From an uncultured Cytophagales bacterium (lineage in GTDB: Bacteria > Bacteroidota > Bacteroidia > Cytophagales > 172606-1): a DNA stretch of 34,103 nucleotides. Where the stretch lies: positions 1 to 34,103 of the forward strand of contig CADCTQ010000379.1 in NCBI GenBank assembly GCA_902805615.1, in the 5' to 3' direction. The position numbers were made by a program, and so were the translations under genes. Positions 15,741 to 26,186 of this stretch are shown here, piece by piece. The notes under the pieces were generated by a model, which saw only the letters and a program-made list of their open reading frames with translations, was not told the origin of the DNA and made no database searches. Numbering within the stretch: position 1 is the first letter of the stretch; every line of letters begins with the position of its first letter.

Positions 15741-15980
15741 ATGGAAGCTAACCTCAAAATTCCGGTGGAGGTACTCGTGTTCGAGACCAACATCTGCCAC
15801 CAGCGGGAACTGCCGCAGCTGGCCCGGCTGCTCGGGACGGAAAAACGGATTGCCGGGTGGAACGTGGACCTCGACGATTGCAGCCGCGTGCTGCGCGTGG
15901 AAGCCCGGTGCCTGCCCCCCGCCGAAGTGATTGCCCTGCTGCGCCAGGCCGGTTACGCCTGCCAGGAACTGCCCGACTGA
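15741..15980 (+). CDS. Small HMA/ferredoxin-fold-like protein lacking the CxxC motif
   Basis: A 79-residue protein. The predicted order of strands and helices is the beta-alpha-beta-beta-alpha-beta of heavy-metal-associated domains: VEVLVFETNI, a helix QRELPQLARLLG, IAGWNVDLDD, RVLRVEA, a helix PPAEVIALLRQAG, and YACQEL. The metal-binding CxxC of true HMA domains is missing; only single cysteines remain (C19, C48, C57 and C75 by count). It may be a structural relative without metal transfer. It is 45 bp upstream of the MFS gene on the same strand, so the two are probably cotranscribed and the protein may modulate that transporter. Confidence 0.72.
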   Translation: MEANLKIPVEVLVFETNICHQRELPQLARLLGTEKRIAGWNVDLDDCSRVLRVEARCLPPAEVIALLRQAGYACQELPD

Positions 15981-16025
15981 GCCGGCGTACCCCGTATTTT
16001 TTTGATTGACCTATTCCCTTTTTTC

Positions 16026-17276
16026 ATGACTGCCCCCAAGCCCGCCCCGCCCGCATTTACCCGTTACCAGGTATTCATCATCGCCCTGCTGTCCATTTTG
16101 CAGTTTACCGTGATCCTCGACTTCATGGTGCTCTCGCCGCTGGGGGCCCTGCTCATGCCGGCAATGGACATTTCGGCGGCCCAGTTTGGCCTGGTGGTGT
16201 CGGCTTACGCCTTCAGCGCGGGCCTTTCGGGGCTGCTGGCGGCGGGCTTCGCCGACAAGTTTGACCGCAAGCGGCTGCTGCTTTTCTTCTACGCCGGCTT
16301 CGTGGTGGGCACCCTGCTGTGCGGCATCGCCCCCACGTATCCGCTGCTGCTGGGAGCCCGTATCGTCACGGGCCTGTTCGGCGGGGTGATCGGCTCCATC
16401 GGCTTTGCCATCATCACCGACCTGTTTCCCCTGGAGGCCCGCGGCCGGGTGATGGGCTTCGTGCAGATGGCCTTTGCCTCCAGCCAGGTGCTGGGCATCC
16501 CGGTGGGGTTGTACCTGGCCAACCGCTTCGACTGGCACGCCCCGTTCCTGCTCATCGTGGCCGTGAGCCTGCTGGTGGGCGTGGCCATGGTGCGGTACAT
16601 GCGGCCCGTAACGGCCCACCTGTCCCTGCCCGGGCGGGGCAACGCCTTTGCGCACGTGGTCAACACGGTGCGCCGGCCGGCGTACCTGCGGGCTTTCGCC
16701 GCCACCACCCTGCTGGCCTCGGGCGGGTTCATGCTCATGCCCTTCGGCAGCGCCTACTCGGTGCACAACCTGGGCATCGCCCTCGAAAAACTGCCGTTCA
16801 TCTACCTGGTCACCGGCCTGTGCACGATGGGGATCGGTCCGCTGGCCGGGTGGTTGAGCGACCAGGTGGGCAAGTTCCGGCTGTTTACGCTGGGCACCGT
16901 CCTGAGCATCGTGATGGTGCTGGTGTACTGCCACCTGGGCGTCACGCCGCTCCCGCTGGTGATTGCCGTCAACGTGCTGCTGTTTGCCGGCATTACCGCC
17001 CGCATGATTCCGGCGTCGGCCCTGCTCTCGGCCATTCCCGACCCGCGGGACCGGGGGGCTTTCATGGGCATCAACGCGTCGGTGCAGCAACTGGCCGGCG
17101 GCCTCGCTTCGGCCCTGGCCGGAGCCATCGTGGTGCAAACGGAGGGGGGCCGCCTGGAGAACTACGGCCTGCTGGGCTACGTGGTGGTGGCGGCCATGCT
17201 CATCACGCTGGCAATGATGCACGGCCTGAATGCCTACGTGACCAGGATGCAACAGCCCGCCCAGGTGGTGCAGTAA
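16026..17276 (+). CDS. MFS transporter (DHA1/AraJ-like)
   Basis: A 416-residue inner-membrane protein with about 12 helices. The loop 2-3 motif A is present as GFADKFDRKRLLLF. LLGARIVTGLFGGVIGSIGFAII is the motif-B region in helix 4, and a second motif A-like loop is GWLSDQVGKFRLF in the second half. This is the architecture of proton-driven drug or sugar efflux proteins. The start at 16026 (MTAPKPAPP) was preferred to an in-frame TTG at 16002 because ATG is usual and the N-terminus is then the short cytoplasmic lead expected. The substrate cannot be inferred. It is probably in an operon with the small HMA-like gene. The next gene starts 177 bp later and is likely separate. Confidence 0.92.
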   Translation: MTAPKPAPPAFTRYQVFIIALLSILQFTVILDFMVLSPLGALLMPAMDISAAQFGLVVSAYAFSAGLSGLLAAGFADKFDRKRLLLFFYAGFVVGTLLCGIAPTYPLLLGARIVTGLFGGVIGSIGFAIITDLFPLEARGRVMGFVQMAFASSQVLGIPVGLYLANRFDWHAPFLLIVAVSLLVGVAMVRYMRPVTAHLSLPGRGNAFAHVVNTVRRPAYLRAFAATTLLASGGFMLMPFGSAYSVHNLGIALEKLPFIYLVTGLCTMGIGPLAGWLSDQVGKFRLFTLGTVLSIVMVLVYCHLGVTPLPLVIAVNVLLFAGITARMIPASALLSAIPDPRDRGAFMGINASVQQLAGGLASALAGAIVVQTEGGRLENYGLLGYVVVAAMLITLAMMHGLNAYVTRMQQPAQVVQ

Positions 17277-17453
17277 CGCGGTGGCCGCCCGCCGGCCCCG
17301 CCGCTACGCTCCCCTTTGCCGGTGTTCCAGATTGAAACAGGCGGTGTTCACATTCGGGACGCCGCCGTTGCCGGGGCCGGGCAAATTCCCCGTAACCAAG
17401 CCGCTTTTGCGGCTGGCACGTGGATTGACCGCCTTCCGGCAAACCCGGTGCCC

Positions 17454-19829
17454 ATGCTGCTCAACTACCTGATTACCGCCTGGCGGAATCTGCGCAAACA
17501 AAAGCTGTTCTCACTCATCAACCTGGCCGGGCTCACCCTCGGGCTGGCTGTGTGCCTGCTCATTGTCGTGTACGTGCAGTACGAACGGGGATACGACCGG
17601 TTCAACGCCAACTACGCCACCCTGTACCGGGTGGCCCAGCACCAGAACCAGAATGGCACCTGGTACGAGGTAGGCCGTTCGCCGGCCAGGCTGGCGGCGG
17701 CCCTGCGGGAAACGTTCCCGGAGGTGAAAAATGCCACCCGCTTCCGGGTGGGGCACGGCGCCCTGCTCACTTACGGCCCGCTCACCGGCGAGGAGACCAA
17801 CGGCCTGCTGGCCGAGCCGGCGCTGTTTGCCATGTTCAGCTTCCCGTTCAAGCAAGGTGAGGCCGGGCCGGCGCTGGCCGACCCCTACTCCATCGTGCTC
17901 ACCGAGCGGCTGGCCCGCAAGTACTTCGGCACGGCCAACCCCGTAGGCCGGGTGGTGCTCCTGGACCGGGCAACGCCCCTGCGGGTCACGGGCGTCATCG
18001 GCGATGTGCCCGCCCAGTCGCACCTGCAATTCGACTACGTGCTGCCGCTGTCGCTGGCCCGCACGTGGGGCGTGAACTTCGAGGAGTGGGGCGCCAACTC
18101 GTTCTACACCTACGTGCAACTCCACGACCCGGCCCGGCGGGGGAGCGCCGACGCGAAGCTGGCCCCTTTCGCCGGGCGGACTTACGGCGGTACGGACGTC
18201 CGCTTTTACCTGCAACCGCTGGCCGACATCCACCTCCGGTCCCGCTTCGACTTCAACACCGACTTCGGCCCGCGGGGCGACATCCGCTACGTCCGCTTCT
18301 TTGCCGCGCTGGCCCTGGCCGTGCTGCTGCTGGCCTGCCTCAACTTCGTCAACCTGTCTACCGCCCGGGCCCTGGAGCGGGCCAAAGAAGTAGGCTTGCG
18401 CAAAACCGTGGGGGCCCGTCGCCGCCAGCTGGTGATCCAGTTTCTCGGCGAATCGGCGCTGGTGGTGGGACTGGCGGGTGCGCTGGCCCTGGCGGTGGTG
18501 CAGGCCGGGCTGCCCTTCCTGGCCGGCTTTACCGGCAAGCCGCTCGTGCTGCCCGTGGACCGGCCCGACTTCTGGCTCCTGGCCGGGGCAATCCTGCTGG
18601 GCACCAGCCTGGTAGCGGGCAGCTACCCGGCGTTCATGCTTTCGGCTTTCCGGCCCGCGGGGGTGCTCTACGGCCCGCGCCGGGGCGCCCCCGCCGGCGG
18701 GAGCCTGCGCCGGGGGTTGGTGGTCGGGCAGTTTGCCCTGTCGGTCACCATGGTTACGCTCGCCCTGCTCATCTACCGGCAACTGCACTTCGTGAGCAGC
18801 TACAAGCTGGGCCTGGAGAAAGACAACGTCCTGTACGTACCCATGAAGGGCGGACTGAAAAAGAACCTGGCCGTGGCCCGGCAGGAACTGCTGCAACAGC
18901 CGGGCGTGGCGGCCGTGTCGGCGACCCACTACTACAGCATGCCTTTCAAGTGGGTGGGCAGTTCGGGCACGGGCGGCGTGCGGGTGGCCGGGCGGCCGGT
19001 GGCCGAAGCGTTCATGATCCATGACTTCCGGACGGACTACGGGTTCGCGGAAACGATGGGCCTCGAGCTGGTGGGCGGCCGGAGCTTCTCCCCCGCATTT
19101 GGCCGCGACACGCTCAACTTCATCCTCAACGAGGCGGCCGTCAAGCGGCTGGGGCTGAAGCAGCCGCTGGGGACGCCGCTCGACTTTTACGGCAAGCAGG
19201 GCCAGGTGGTGGGCGTGGTGCGGGATTTCCACTTTACCACGCTGAAGGAAAAAGTAGAGCCCGCGCTCCTGCAAGTCGTCCCCGCCGGCCAGATGGATTA
19301 CCTGCTCGTGCGCATCCGCCCGGGGAACCTGCCCGGCACCCTTGCCGCCGTCAACGCCGTGGCCAACCGCCGCAGCGAAGGGCACCCCGTGGAAGCCCGT
19401 TTCCTGTCGGAGGACTACCAGCGGCTCTACGGGCAGGAGCAGACGGCGGCCACCTTGTTCAACTGGTTCACGGGCCTGGCGATCCTGATTTCCGGCCTGG
19501 GCCTGCTCGGCCTGGCGACCTTCACCACCCAGCAGCGCACCAAGGAGATCGGCATCCGCAAAGTGCTGGGCGCCTCCGTGGGCAGCATCGTGGCCCTGCT
19601 GGCCGTCCGTTTCATGAAGCTCGTATTCCTGGCCATCGTGGTTGCGGCCCCGCTGGCGTTCTGGGCGGCCGGCCAGTGGCTCCAAAGCTTCGCCTACCGG
19701 GTCGAGATCGGGTGGGAACTGTTCGGGCTGTCGGGCGGGGTGGCGGCCGGCTTCGCCCTGCTCATCGTGGGCGTGCAGGCCGTCCGCACGGCCGCGGCGA
19801 ACCCGGTGGACAGCCTGCGGAGCGAATAG
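17454..19829 (+). CDS. FtsX/MacB-type ABC transporter permease without prefix domain
   Basis: A 791-residue membrane protein. The ATG at 17454 gives the canonical start MLLNYLITAWRNLRKQKLFS; an upstream extension to 17316 is unlike the family. Helix 1 is LAGLTLGLAVCLLIVVYVQY. The central bundle has LNFVNLSTARALERAKEVGL and GLRKTVGARRRQLVIQFLGE. The C-terminal bundle has TKEIGIRKVLGASVGSIVAL and the ending NPVDSLRSE. Two periplasmic domains lie between the bundles. It is related to the permease at 2052-4682 but lacks its prefix domain and has no PadR gene beside it. No ATPase gene is adjacent, so the energising subunit must be shared. Substrate unknown. Confidence 0.93.
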   Translation: MLLNYLITAWRNLRKQKLFSLINLAGLTLGLAVCLLIVVYVQYERGYDRFNANYATLYRVAQHQNQNGTWYEVGRSPARLAAALRETFPEVKNATRFRVGHGALLTYGPLTGEETNGLLAEPALFAMFSFPFKQGEAGPALADPYSIVLTERLARKYFGTANPVGRVVLLDRATPLRVTGVIGDVPAQSHLQFDYVLPLSLARTWGVNFEEWGANSFYTYVQLHDPARRGSADAKLAPFAGRTYGGTDVRFYLQPLADIHLRSRFDFNTDFGPRGDIRYVRFFAALALAVLLLACLNFVNLSTARALERAKEVGLRKTVGARRRQLVIQFLGESALVVGLAGALALAVVQAGLPFLAGFTGKPLVLPVDRPDFWLLAGAILLGTSLVAGSYPAFMLSAFRPAGVLYGPRRGAPAGGSLRRGLVVGQFALSVTMVTLALLIYRQLHFVSSYKLGLEKDNVLYVPMKGGLKKNLAVARQELLQQPGVAAVSATHYYSMPFKWVGSSGTGGVRVAGRPVAEAFMIHDFRTDYGFAETMGLELVGGRSFSPAFGRDTLNFILNEAAVKRLGLKQPLGTPLDFYGKQGQVVGVVRDFHFTTLKEKVEPALLQVVPAGQMDYLLVRIRPGNLPGTLAAVNAVANRRSEGHPVEARFLSEDYQRLYGQEQTAATLFNWFTGLAILISGLGLLGLATFTTQQRTKEIGIRKVLGASVGSIVALLAVRFMKLVFLAIVVAAPLAFWAAGQWLQSFAYRVEIGWELFGLSGGVAAGFALLIVGVQAVRTAAANPVDSLRSE

Positions 19830-19942
19830 CCGGATGGTCGCCGGCGGGCCGTTTGGGGATACGTAAAAAACTGTCGTTTAGCCGTTTAAGTGAATGTTTT
19901 GCCCCCGCAATGTGTTATTCATGCAGAGGGAGAAACGACACC

Positions 19943-20089
19943 ATGCAAAGAACCAGTAAACATTCCAGTGACAAAATAGCTTCGCTGGCCTCGGGCCTGT
20001 TGCGCCGGCCGGACGTATCGAAAGAAACCAAAAGCCTCGCGGCAAGCGTACTTTCGCTGGCCCGTGGCAACCGGAAACGAAGCAAGTAA
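19943..20089 (+). CDS. 48-residue basic protein of a widespread small family
   Basis: The sequence MQRTSKHSSDKIASLASGLL begins a short Lys/Ser-rich protein whose second half (DVSKETKSLAASVLSLARGN, then RKRSK) matches the pattern of small bacterial proteins of the type xSKTxKSxAxSxLSQ that I recall from many genomes. Its role is unknown. The start at 19943 is preceded by GAGGGAG at 19926-19932, 10-16 bp upstream, a possible ribosome binding site. A longer frame running in from 19676 is a shadow of the permease 3' end. A hairpin terminator follows 26 bp after the stop, which supports a real short transcript. Confidence 0.72.
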   Translation: MQRTSKHSSDKIASLASGLLRRPDVSKETKSLAASVLSLARGNRKRSK

Positions 20090-20114
20090 TGCCCGGATGC
20101 AACCCGTGAACGAT

Positions 20115-20150
20115 GCCCGCAGTCCCACCGGCTGCGGGCTTTGCTTTTTG
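20115..20150 (+). terminator. Intrinsic terminator after small gene
   Basis: GCCCGCAG (20115-20122), loop TCCCACCGG, CTGCGGGC (20132-20139), followed by TTTGCTTTTTG. An 8-bp GC-rich stem with a T-rich tail. Confidence 0.88.
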
Positions 20151-20364
20151 GGGAAACGGCCGTTTGATACCAAGATTCACCTGATTAAACTGATAAGATG
20201 GAGGATAATCATTCGATCATCACAAGGTCGTATCCATTCAAATACGTAATAGTCATATCATATTGGTTTGATTCCCCGCCCGAACCGCCCGGAGGAACCC
20301 GCGGCCCCGGGGTCCGTACACGGCAAAGGGGCAACGGCGCACCCCGTTTTTTAACCTGGTTCGT

Positions 20365-21666
20365 ATGACAGCTCCCGGCAGTCTCCCTTCCACCGGATAT
20401 ACCGGTCCCCTGCAATCTTCCCGCGACCTCGACCCGCTGATGGACCGCATCGGCGACGCAACGTACGTGCTGCTGGGCGAAGCTTCGCACGGCACCCACG
20501 AATACTACGCCTGGCGGACGGCCATTACCAAACGGCTCGTTGCCGAAAAGGGCTTTTCGTTCATTGCCGTGGAGGGCGACTGGCCCGCCTGCTACCGCAT
20601 CAACCGGTACGTGAAGGGCTACCCCGACGCGGGCCGTACCGCCCCGGAAGTGCTGGGGGCGTTCCGGCGGTGGCCCACCTGGATGTGGGCCAACTGGGAA
20701 GTGGCGGCCCTGGCCGACTGGCTCCGCGAACACAACCGGGGACGGGCCGCTGACGCGAAAGTGGGCTTTTTCGGCCTCGACGTGTACAGCCTCTGGGAAT
20801 CCATGGCGGTGCTGGCCGAGGTGCTCCGGCGGCATGACCCGCACACGGCCCGACTGGCCCGCGAAGCAATGGCGTGCTTCCAGCCGTACGGACCGGAGGG
20901 CAAGGACTACGCCCGGGCAATCGCCGAAGGCGTGCCGGCCTCGTGCCGCGAGGAGGTCATGGACCTGCTGCGGGAAGTGCGCCGCAACGCGCCGGCCTAC
21001 GACCACGAACCCGAAGCCGCCCTGGATGCGGAGATGAACGCCTGGGTGGCCGCCGACGCCGAACGGTACTACACGAGCATGATGCGCTTCCAATCCGAAT
21101 CCTGGAACATCCGCGACACGCACATGGCCGAACGGCTCGACCGGCTGATGCAGTTCCACGGCGGCGGGGCCCGGTGCATCGTGTGGGAGCACAACACGCA
21201 CATCGGCGACGCCCGCTACACGGCCATGAAGACGCAGGGCCGCCTCAACGTGGGGCAGCTCGTCCGCGAACGCAACCCCGAACCGGACGTGGTGCTCGTG
21301 GGCTTCGGCTCCTACGAAGGCACGGTGATTGCCGGCCCGGCCTGGGGCGCCCCGCCCCAAACCATGCCCGTGCCCCCCGCCCGGCCCGGCAGCGTGGAGG
21401 ACCTGCTGCACGCCGGCGGCGCCGAAAACAAGCTGCTGGTGTTCGACCCTTTCCACCCCGACGAACGGTTTCACGAGGTGCTGGGCCACCGGGCCATCGG
21501 CGTGGTGTACGACCCGGCCTTCGACGCGTACGGCAACTACGTGCCCACCGTGCTCGACTGCCGCTACGACGCCTTCCTCTACCTCGACCGGACGCGGGCC
21601 CTGCACCCCCTGCCCAACGGGTCCGACCCCCACCTCATGCCCGACACGTATCCCTTCAACTTCTAA
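20365..21666 (+). CDS. Erythromycin esterase family protein
   Basis: A 433-residue enzyme of the Ere family (PF05139). The active-site pattern is intact: LGEASHGTHEYY places E39 and H42, AVEGDWPACYR gives E70, and CIVWEHNTHIGDAR gives H276 and H279. The spacings match those of the catalytic and metal-like residues of EreB as I remember them (E43, H46, E74, H285, H288). Ere enzymes open the lactone ring of macrolides, but most chromosomal relatives have no proven macrolide activity. There is no signal peptide, so it is cytoplasmic. It stands alone, with a 275-bp upstream spacer without a recognised promoter and the kinase gene 166 bp downstream. Resistance should not be assumed. Confidence 0.93.
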   Translation: MTAPGSLPSTGYTGPLQSSRDLDPLMDRIGDATYVLLGEASHGTHEYYAWRTAITKRLVAEKGFSFIAVEGDWPACYRINRYVKGYPDAGRTAPEVLGAFRRWPTWMWANWEVAALADWLREHNRGRAADAKVGFFGLDVYSLWESMAVLAEVLRRHDPHTARLAREAMACFQPYGPEGKDYARAIAEGVPASCREEVMDLLREVRRNAPAYDHEPEAALDAEMNAWVAADAERYYTSMMRFQSESWNIRDTHMAERLDRLMQFHGGGARCIVWEHNTHIGDARYTAMKTQGRLNVGQLVRERNPEPDVVLVGFGSYEGTVIAGPAWGAPPQTMPVPPARPGSVEDLLHAGGAENKLLVFDPFHPDERFHEVLGHRAIGVVYDPAFDAYGNYVPTVLDCRYDAFLYLDRTRALHPLPNGSDPHLMPDTYPFNF

Positions 21667-21670
21667 GGCA

Positions 21671-21703
21671 ATGACCATTGACCAATACCTACTGACCACT
21701 GAC
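21671..21703. repeat. TGACCATTGACC short direct repeat after Ere stop
   Basis: TGACCATTGACC (21672-21683) and TGACCACTGACC (21692-21703) recur five bases after the TAA stop of the Ere-family gene. This is another case of a short repeat starting next to a stop codon. Confidence 0.6.
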
Positions 21704-21832
21704 CGGCGAACGGGCTTTACGCGGAAAGCCGGCCCGGATTCACCCCTTTTTTCCGCGCATTCACCCCTTTTTCGCCGGAGGCTTGCCGGCCCGCAGTAGT
21801 TTTGGGTACGCATTGACAAAAGGAATGCGGCC

Positions 21833-23398
<1,566 letters not shown>

Positions 23399-23462
23399 CC
23401 CCACTGCCGCCCCGGCACGGCCCCGGTCTCCCGTCTCATCTCTCCGCCTAACCGCTACCCGT

Positions 23463-25004
23463 ATGACCAAACCATCCATTGCCCCGTTGTTGCTGGTGCT
23501 GTGCTGCCTGACGGCCCGGGCCCAGCCCGGCGCCGCGTCGTTCGACGCGCTGTTCACCCGGCTCCACCGCGAAGGAAATTTCAATGGCAACGTGCTGGTG
23601 GCCCGGCACGGCAAGATCATTTACCGGAAGTCGTTCGGCTACGCCGACGTGGCCGCCAAAACGCCGAACACCGACGCTTCCCGCTTCCAGACGGCATCCA
23701 CCGCGAAAACGTTTACGGCAACGGCCGTGCTGCAACTGGTGGAAAAGGGGAAAGTGCAACTCGGTGACCCGGTGGCCGCCCACCTGCCGGAATTCCCTTT
23801 CCCGACCGTCAGGGTCCGGCACCTGCTCTCCCACACGTCGGGCCTGCCGGGCTACGAGCTGTACGAGCCCCTCGTGCGGAAGCACCCGGGGATGCTGATT
23901 ACCAACGCGGTGACGCTGCCGGCGCTGCGGGACTGGGGGAAGCCGCTGCACTTCGAGCCGGGATCGCAGTGGCAGTACTGCAACGTCAATTACGAGTTGC
24001 TGGCCCTGCTGGTGGAAAGGGTGAGCGGGATGTCGTTCGGGGCCTACCTGCAACGGTACGTCTTCGGGCCGGCCGGCATGCAGGATACCTACGTACGGGA
24101 ACCCGGGCGGCAGGCGGCGGACCCGCGCCTCGTGACGACGCACCTGCTGCCGACCCTCTACCAGGCCGTGCCCGTGAATGCGGAGCAGATCGAGCTGAAA
24201 GACACGGTGATGCAGTGGAGGCATTCCTTCGAGCAGCGCAGCCTGCGGGGCACCGTCGGGGACCACAACGTGATGAGCACCACCGAAGATATGCTCCGGT
24301 TCGACCAGGCGCTGTACACCGACAAGCTGCTCAGTCAGAAAACGCTGGCCCTGGCCTTTGCGCCCACCCGGCTCAACAACGGGGAAACCTACTACGGCCC
24401 CGAAGAGGTGGACTACGGCGGCAAAACCTCCTACGGCCTGGGCTGGGTGGTGCGGCAGGACCCCGAACGGGGCACCATCGTGGGGCACGACGGCTACACG
24501 GGCGGCATTGCCACGACGTTCTACCGCAACCTGACCCGCCGGCAAACCGTGGTCATGTTCGACAATACGGTGGGCGTGCACTACCGCGAAAAAGTGGCCT
24601 CAGTCATCAACCTGCTGGACGGGAAGGCGCCCCGGCGGCTGGACATCAAAAAGTCGGCGGTACGGCAGTACGGGGAAATCTTGCTCCGGCAGGGTGCCGA
24701 ACGGGCCCTGGTGTGCCTCAACGGGATGCGGTCCGACACGGCCCGGTACTACTTTGCCGAACGGGAAATGAACCGGCTGGGCTACGAATTCCTCTTCAAC
24801 GGCTACGCGGACCAGGCGCTGGAAACGTTTAAAATCAATACCTTGCTGTTTCCCGCCAGTTTCAATGCATACGACAGCTACGGGGACGCCTTTGCCCGGG
24901 TGGGGCGCCGGGAAGCCGCCATCCTCATGTACCGGCGGGCCATTGCCCTCAACCCGGACGGCGAAGGCAGCAAGCAATCCCTGCGGAAACTGCTCGACGA
25001 GTAG
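23463..25004 (+). CDS. Secreted serine hydrolase (class C beta-lactamase/DD-peptidase fold) with C-terminal helical region
   Basis: A 513-residue protein with a signal peptide (about 1-20, cleavage near ARA-QPG). The Beta-lactamase (PF00144) catalytic set is present: S79-T-A-K82 (SxxK), Y172-C-N174 (YxN) and H342-D-G344 (HxG, replacing KTG). HLLSHTSGLPGYELY is the usual block before the YxN motif. Residues about 395-513 form a TPR-like tail ending with FNAYDSYGDAFARVGRREAA and MYRRAIALNPDGE. Family members act as D-amino-acid esterases, peptidases or lipases, and few are true lactamases. It sits between the LytS-type kinase (64 bp gap) and the LytTR regulator (53 bp gap) on the same strand, so it is probably cotranscribed with them and may link envelope state to signalling. 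Confidence 0.92.
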   Translation: MTKPSIAPLLLVLCCLTARAQPGAASFDALFTRLHREGNFNGNVLVARHGKIIYRKSFGYADVAAKTPNTDASRFQTASTAKTFTATAVLQLVEKGKVQLGDPVAAHLPEFPFPTVRVRHLLSHTSGLPGYELYEPLVRKHPGMLITNAVTLPALRDWGKPLHFEPGSQWQYCNVNYELLALLVERVSGMSFGAYLQRYVFGPAGMQDTYVREPGRQAADPRLVTTHLLPTLYQAVPVNAEQIELKDTVMQWRHSFEQRSLRGTVGDHNVMSTTEDMLRFDQALYTDKLLSQKTLALAFAPTRLNNGETYYGPEEVDYGGKTSYGLGWVVRQDPERGTIVGHDGYTGGIATTFYRNLTRRQTVVMFDNTVGVHYREKVASVINLLDGKAPRRLDIKKSAVRQYGEILLRQGAERALVCLNGMRSDTARYYFAEREMNRLGYEFLFNGYADQALETFKINTLLFPASFNAYDSYGDAFARVGRREAAILMYRRAIALNPDGEGSKQSLRKLLDE

Positions 25005-25057
25005 CCGCCGCCCCGAAGCCCGGGAACGGAAATGATGAACCTAAACCGCCCACTTGT

Positions 25058-25747
25058 ATGTTGACTGCCGTTGCCATTGACGACGAACCGAGTGCCTTGC
25101 AGGTGGTGCAGCTGCACGCGGCCAAGGTGCTTTTCCTGGAACTGAAAGCCAGCTTTACCAACGCTTTCGAGGCCCTGCACTACCTCCAGCAACACCCCGT
25201 TGACCTGCTCTTCCTCGACGTGAAGATGCCCGACATTTCGGGCACCGAACTGGTGAAGTGCGTGCCCAAGCCGCCCATGATCGTGTTCACCACGGCCTAT
25301 TCGGAGTACGCCGTGCAGGGCTTCGAACTCGACGCGGTGGACTACCTGCTCAAGCCTTTTTCCCTGGCGCGCTTTACCAAGGCTTGTCACAAGGCGCTGG
25401 AAATCAAAAACCTGAAGCGTGAAGAGGTACGGGCCATCTTCGTCAAGACCGGCTACCAGGAGGAAAAGGTACTGCTGGAGGAGATCCAGTACATCGAGGC
25501 CGACGGCAACTACCTGACCTTCGTGCTGCCCGGCCGCCGGCTGCTCACGCGGCAGACAATGCAGGAAGTGCTGCAACTGCTGCCCGCCGGGCAGTTCGTC
25601 CGGGTGCACCGCTCCTACATCGTGGCCCTGGGTAAAATTGACCGCATTACCCGGCACGAGATCGGGGTGGCGGGCGCAACGATTCCCGTGGGCGTTTCTT
25701 TCGAAGACCAGCTCGTGTTCATCCGCAGGAAACTGTCGGGCCGCTGA
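25058..25747 (+). CDS. LytTR-family response regulator
   Basis: A 229-residue regulator. The receiver domain (1-115) has acidic residues D8, D9 (AIDDE), the phosphoacceptor D54 (LFLDVKMPD), T79 (FTTAY) and K99 (YLLKPF). The LytTR DNA-binding domain (about 128-229) contains IQYIEADGNYLTFVLPGRR, then FVRVHRSYIVALGKID, typical of AlgR/LytR proteins that bind direct repeats upstream of their targets. It is the obvious partner of the kinase at 21833. Targets in this window are not evident; no clear pair of LytTR sites was found upstream of the kinase gene. Confidence 0.95.
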   Translation: MLTAVAIDDEPSALQVVQLHAAKVLFLELKASFTNAFEALHYLQQHPVDLLFLDVKMPDISGTELVKCVPKPPMIVFTTAYSEYAVQGFELDAVDYLLKPFSLARFTKACHKALEIKNLKREEVRAIFVKTGYQEEKVLLEEIQYIEADGNYLTFVLPGRRLLTRQTMQEVLQLLPAGQFVRVHRSYIVALGKIDRITRHEIGVAGATIPVGVSFEDQLVFIRRKLSGR

Positions 25748-25810
25748 CCGGCCGCCCTGCCGGGCATCTTGGGCAGGGTCGCCTCGCGGCAGTAGTCGCA
25801 TGGCGGAAAA

Positions 25811-26034
25811 GCGTCGCATCGCGGCTCCCCTCCCCGGAGGGGCCGGGGGTGGGTTGACTCACCGGAGACAGGGTATGGGGGGATCACCGCCCCGGAAAAC
25901 ACTCCGGTTCCCAATCTTTCGCAGATTCCCGCTTGCAATGGGTTGTTCCTGCGATGATCCTCCTATCAGGCGAGGCATATGAGTAAACCCACCCCCGGCC
26001 CCTCCGAGGAGGGGAGCCGCGATGCGATGCCTTC
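25811..26034. repeat. Composite inverted repeat between convergent genes
   Basis: The left arm (25811-25865) contains GCATCGCGGCTCCCCTCC, CGGAGGGGCCGGGGGTGGGTT and ACTCA. The right arm (25978-26034) is the complement, starting TGAGTAAACCCACCCCCGGC. The centre (about 115 bp) is unique. The same GCATCGCGGCTCCCC...GGGTGGGTT module forms part of the repeat at 5368-5836. It lies in the 439-bp gap between the LytTR regulator and the GT2 gene, which converge. The remaining 26035-26186 shows nothing else recognisable. Confidence 0.83.
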
Positions 26035-26186
26035 CCGCGTACCCACGTTGCCGCCCCGCAAAAGTGACAACCCGGCCTGGACAATTGCTGTGCATGAGAC
26101 TCTGATGCTCCCCGTTTCCGGGTTGCGGTTGATTCCATACCACACGATAGCCGAAAGAGGTTGGGGATGATTTGCTTTTGGCGCTT

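Noticed and set aside
17511-19685. 724-codon antisense frame over the second permease gene
   Set aside because: Same composition artefact; no family motifs, and the sense strand encodes a clear permease.
20365-21666. Acquired macrolide resistance gene
   Set aside because: The Ere-family active site is intact, but there is no mobile-element context or shift in base composition; chromosomal Ere-family proteins often lack macrolide activity.
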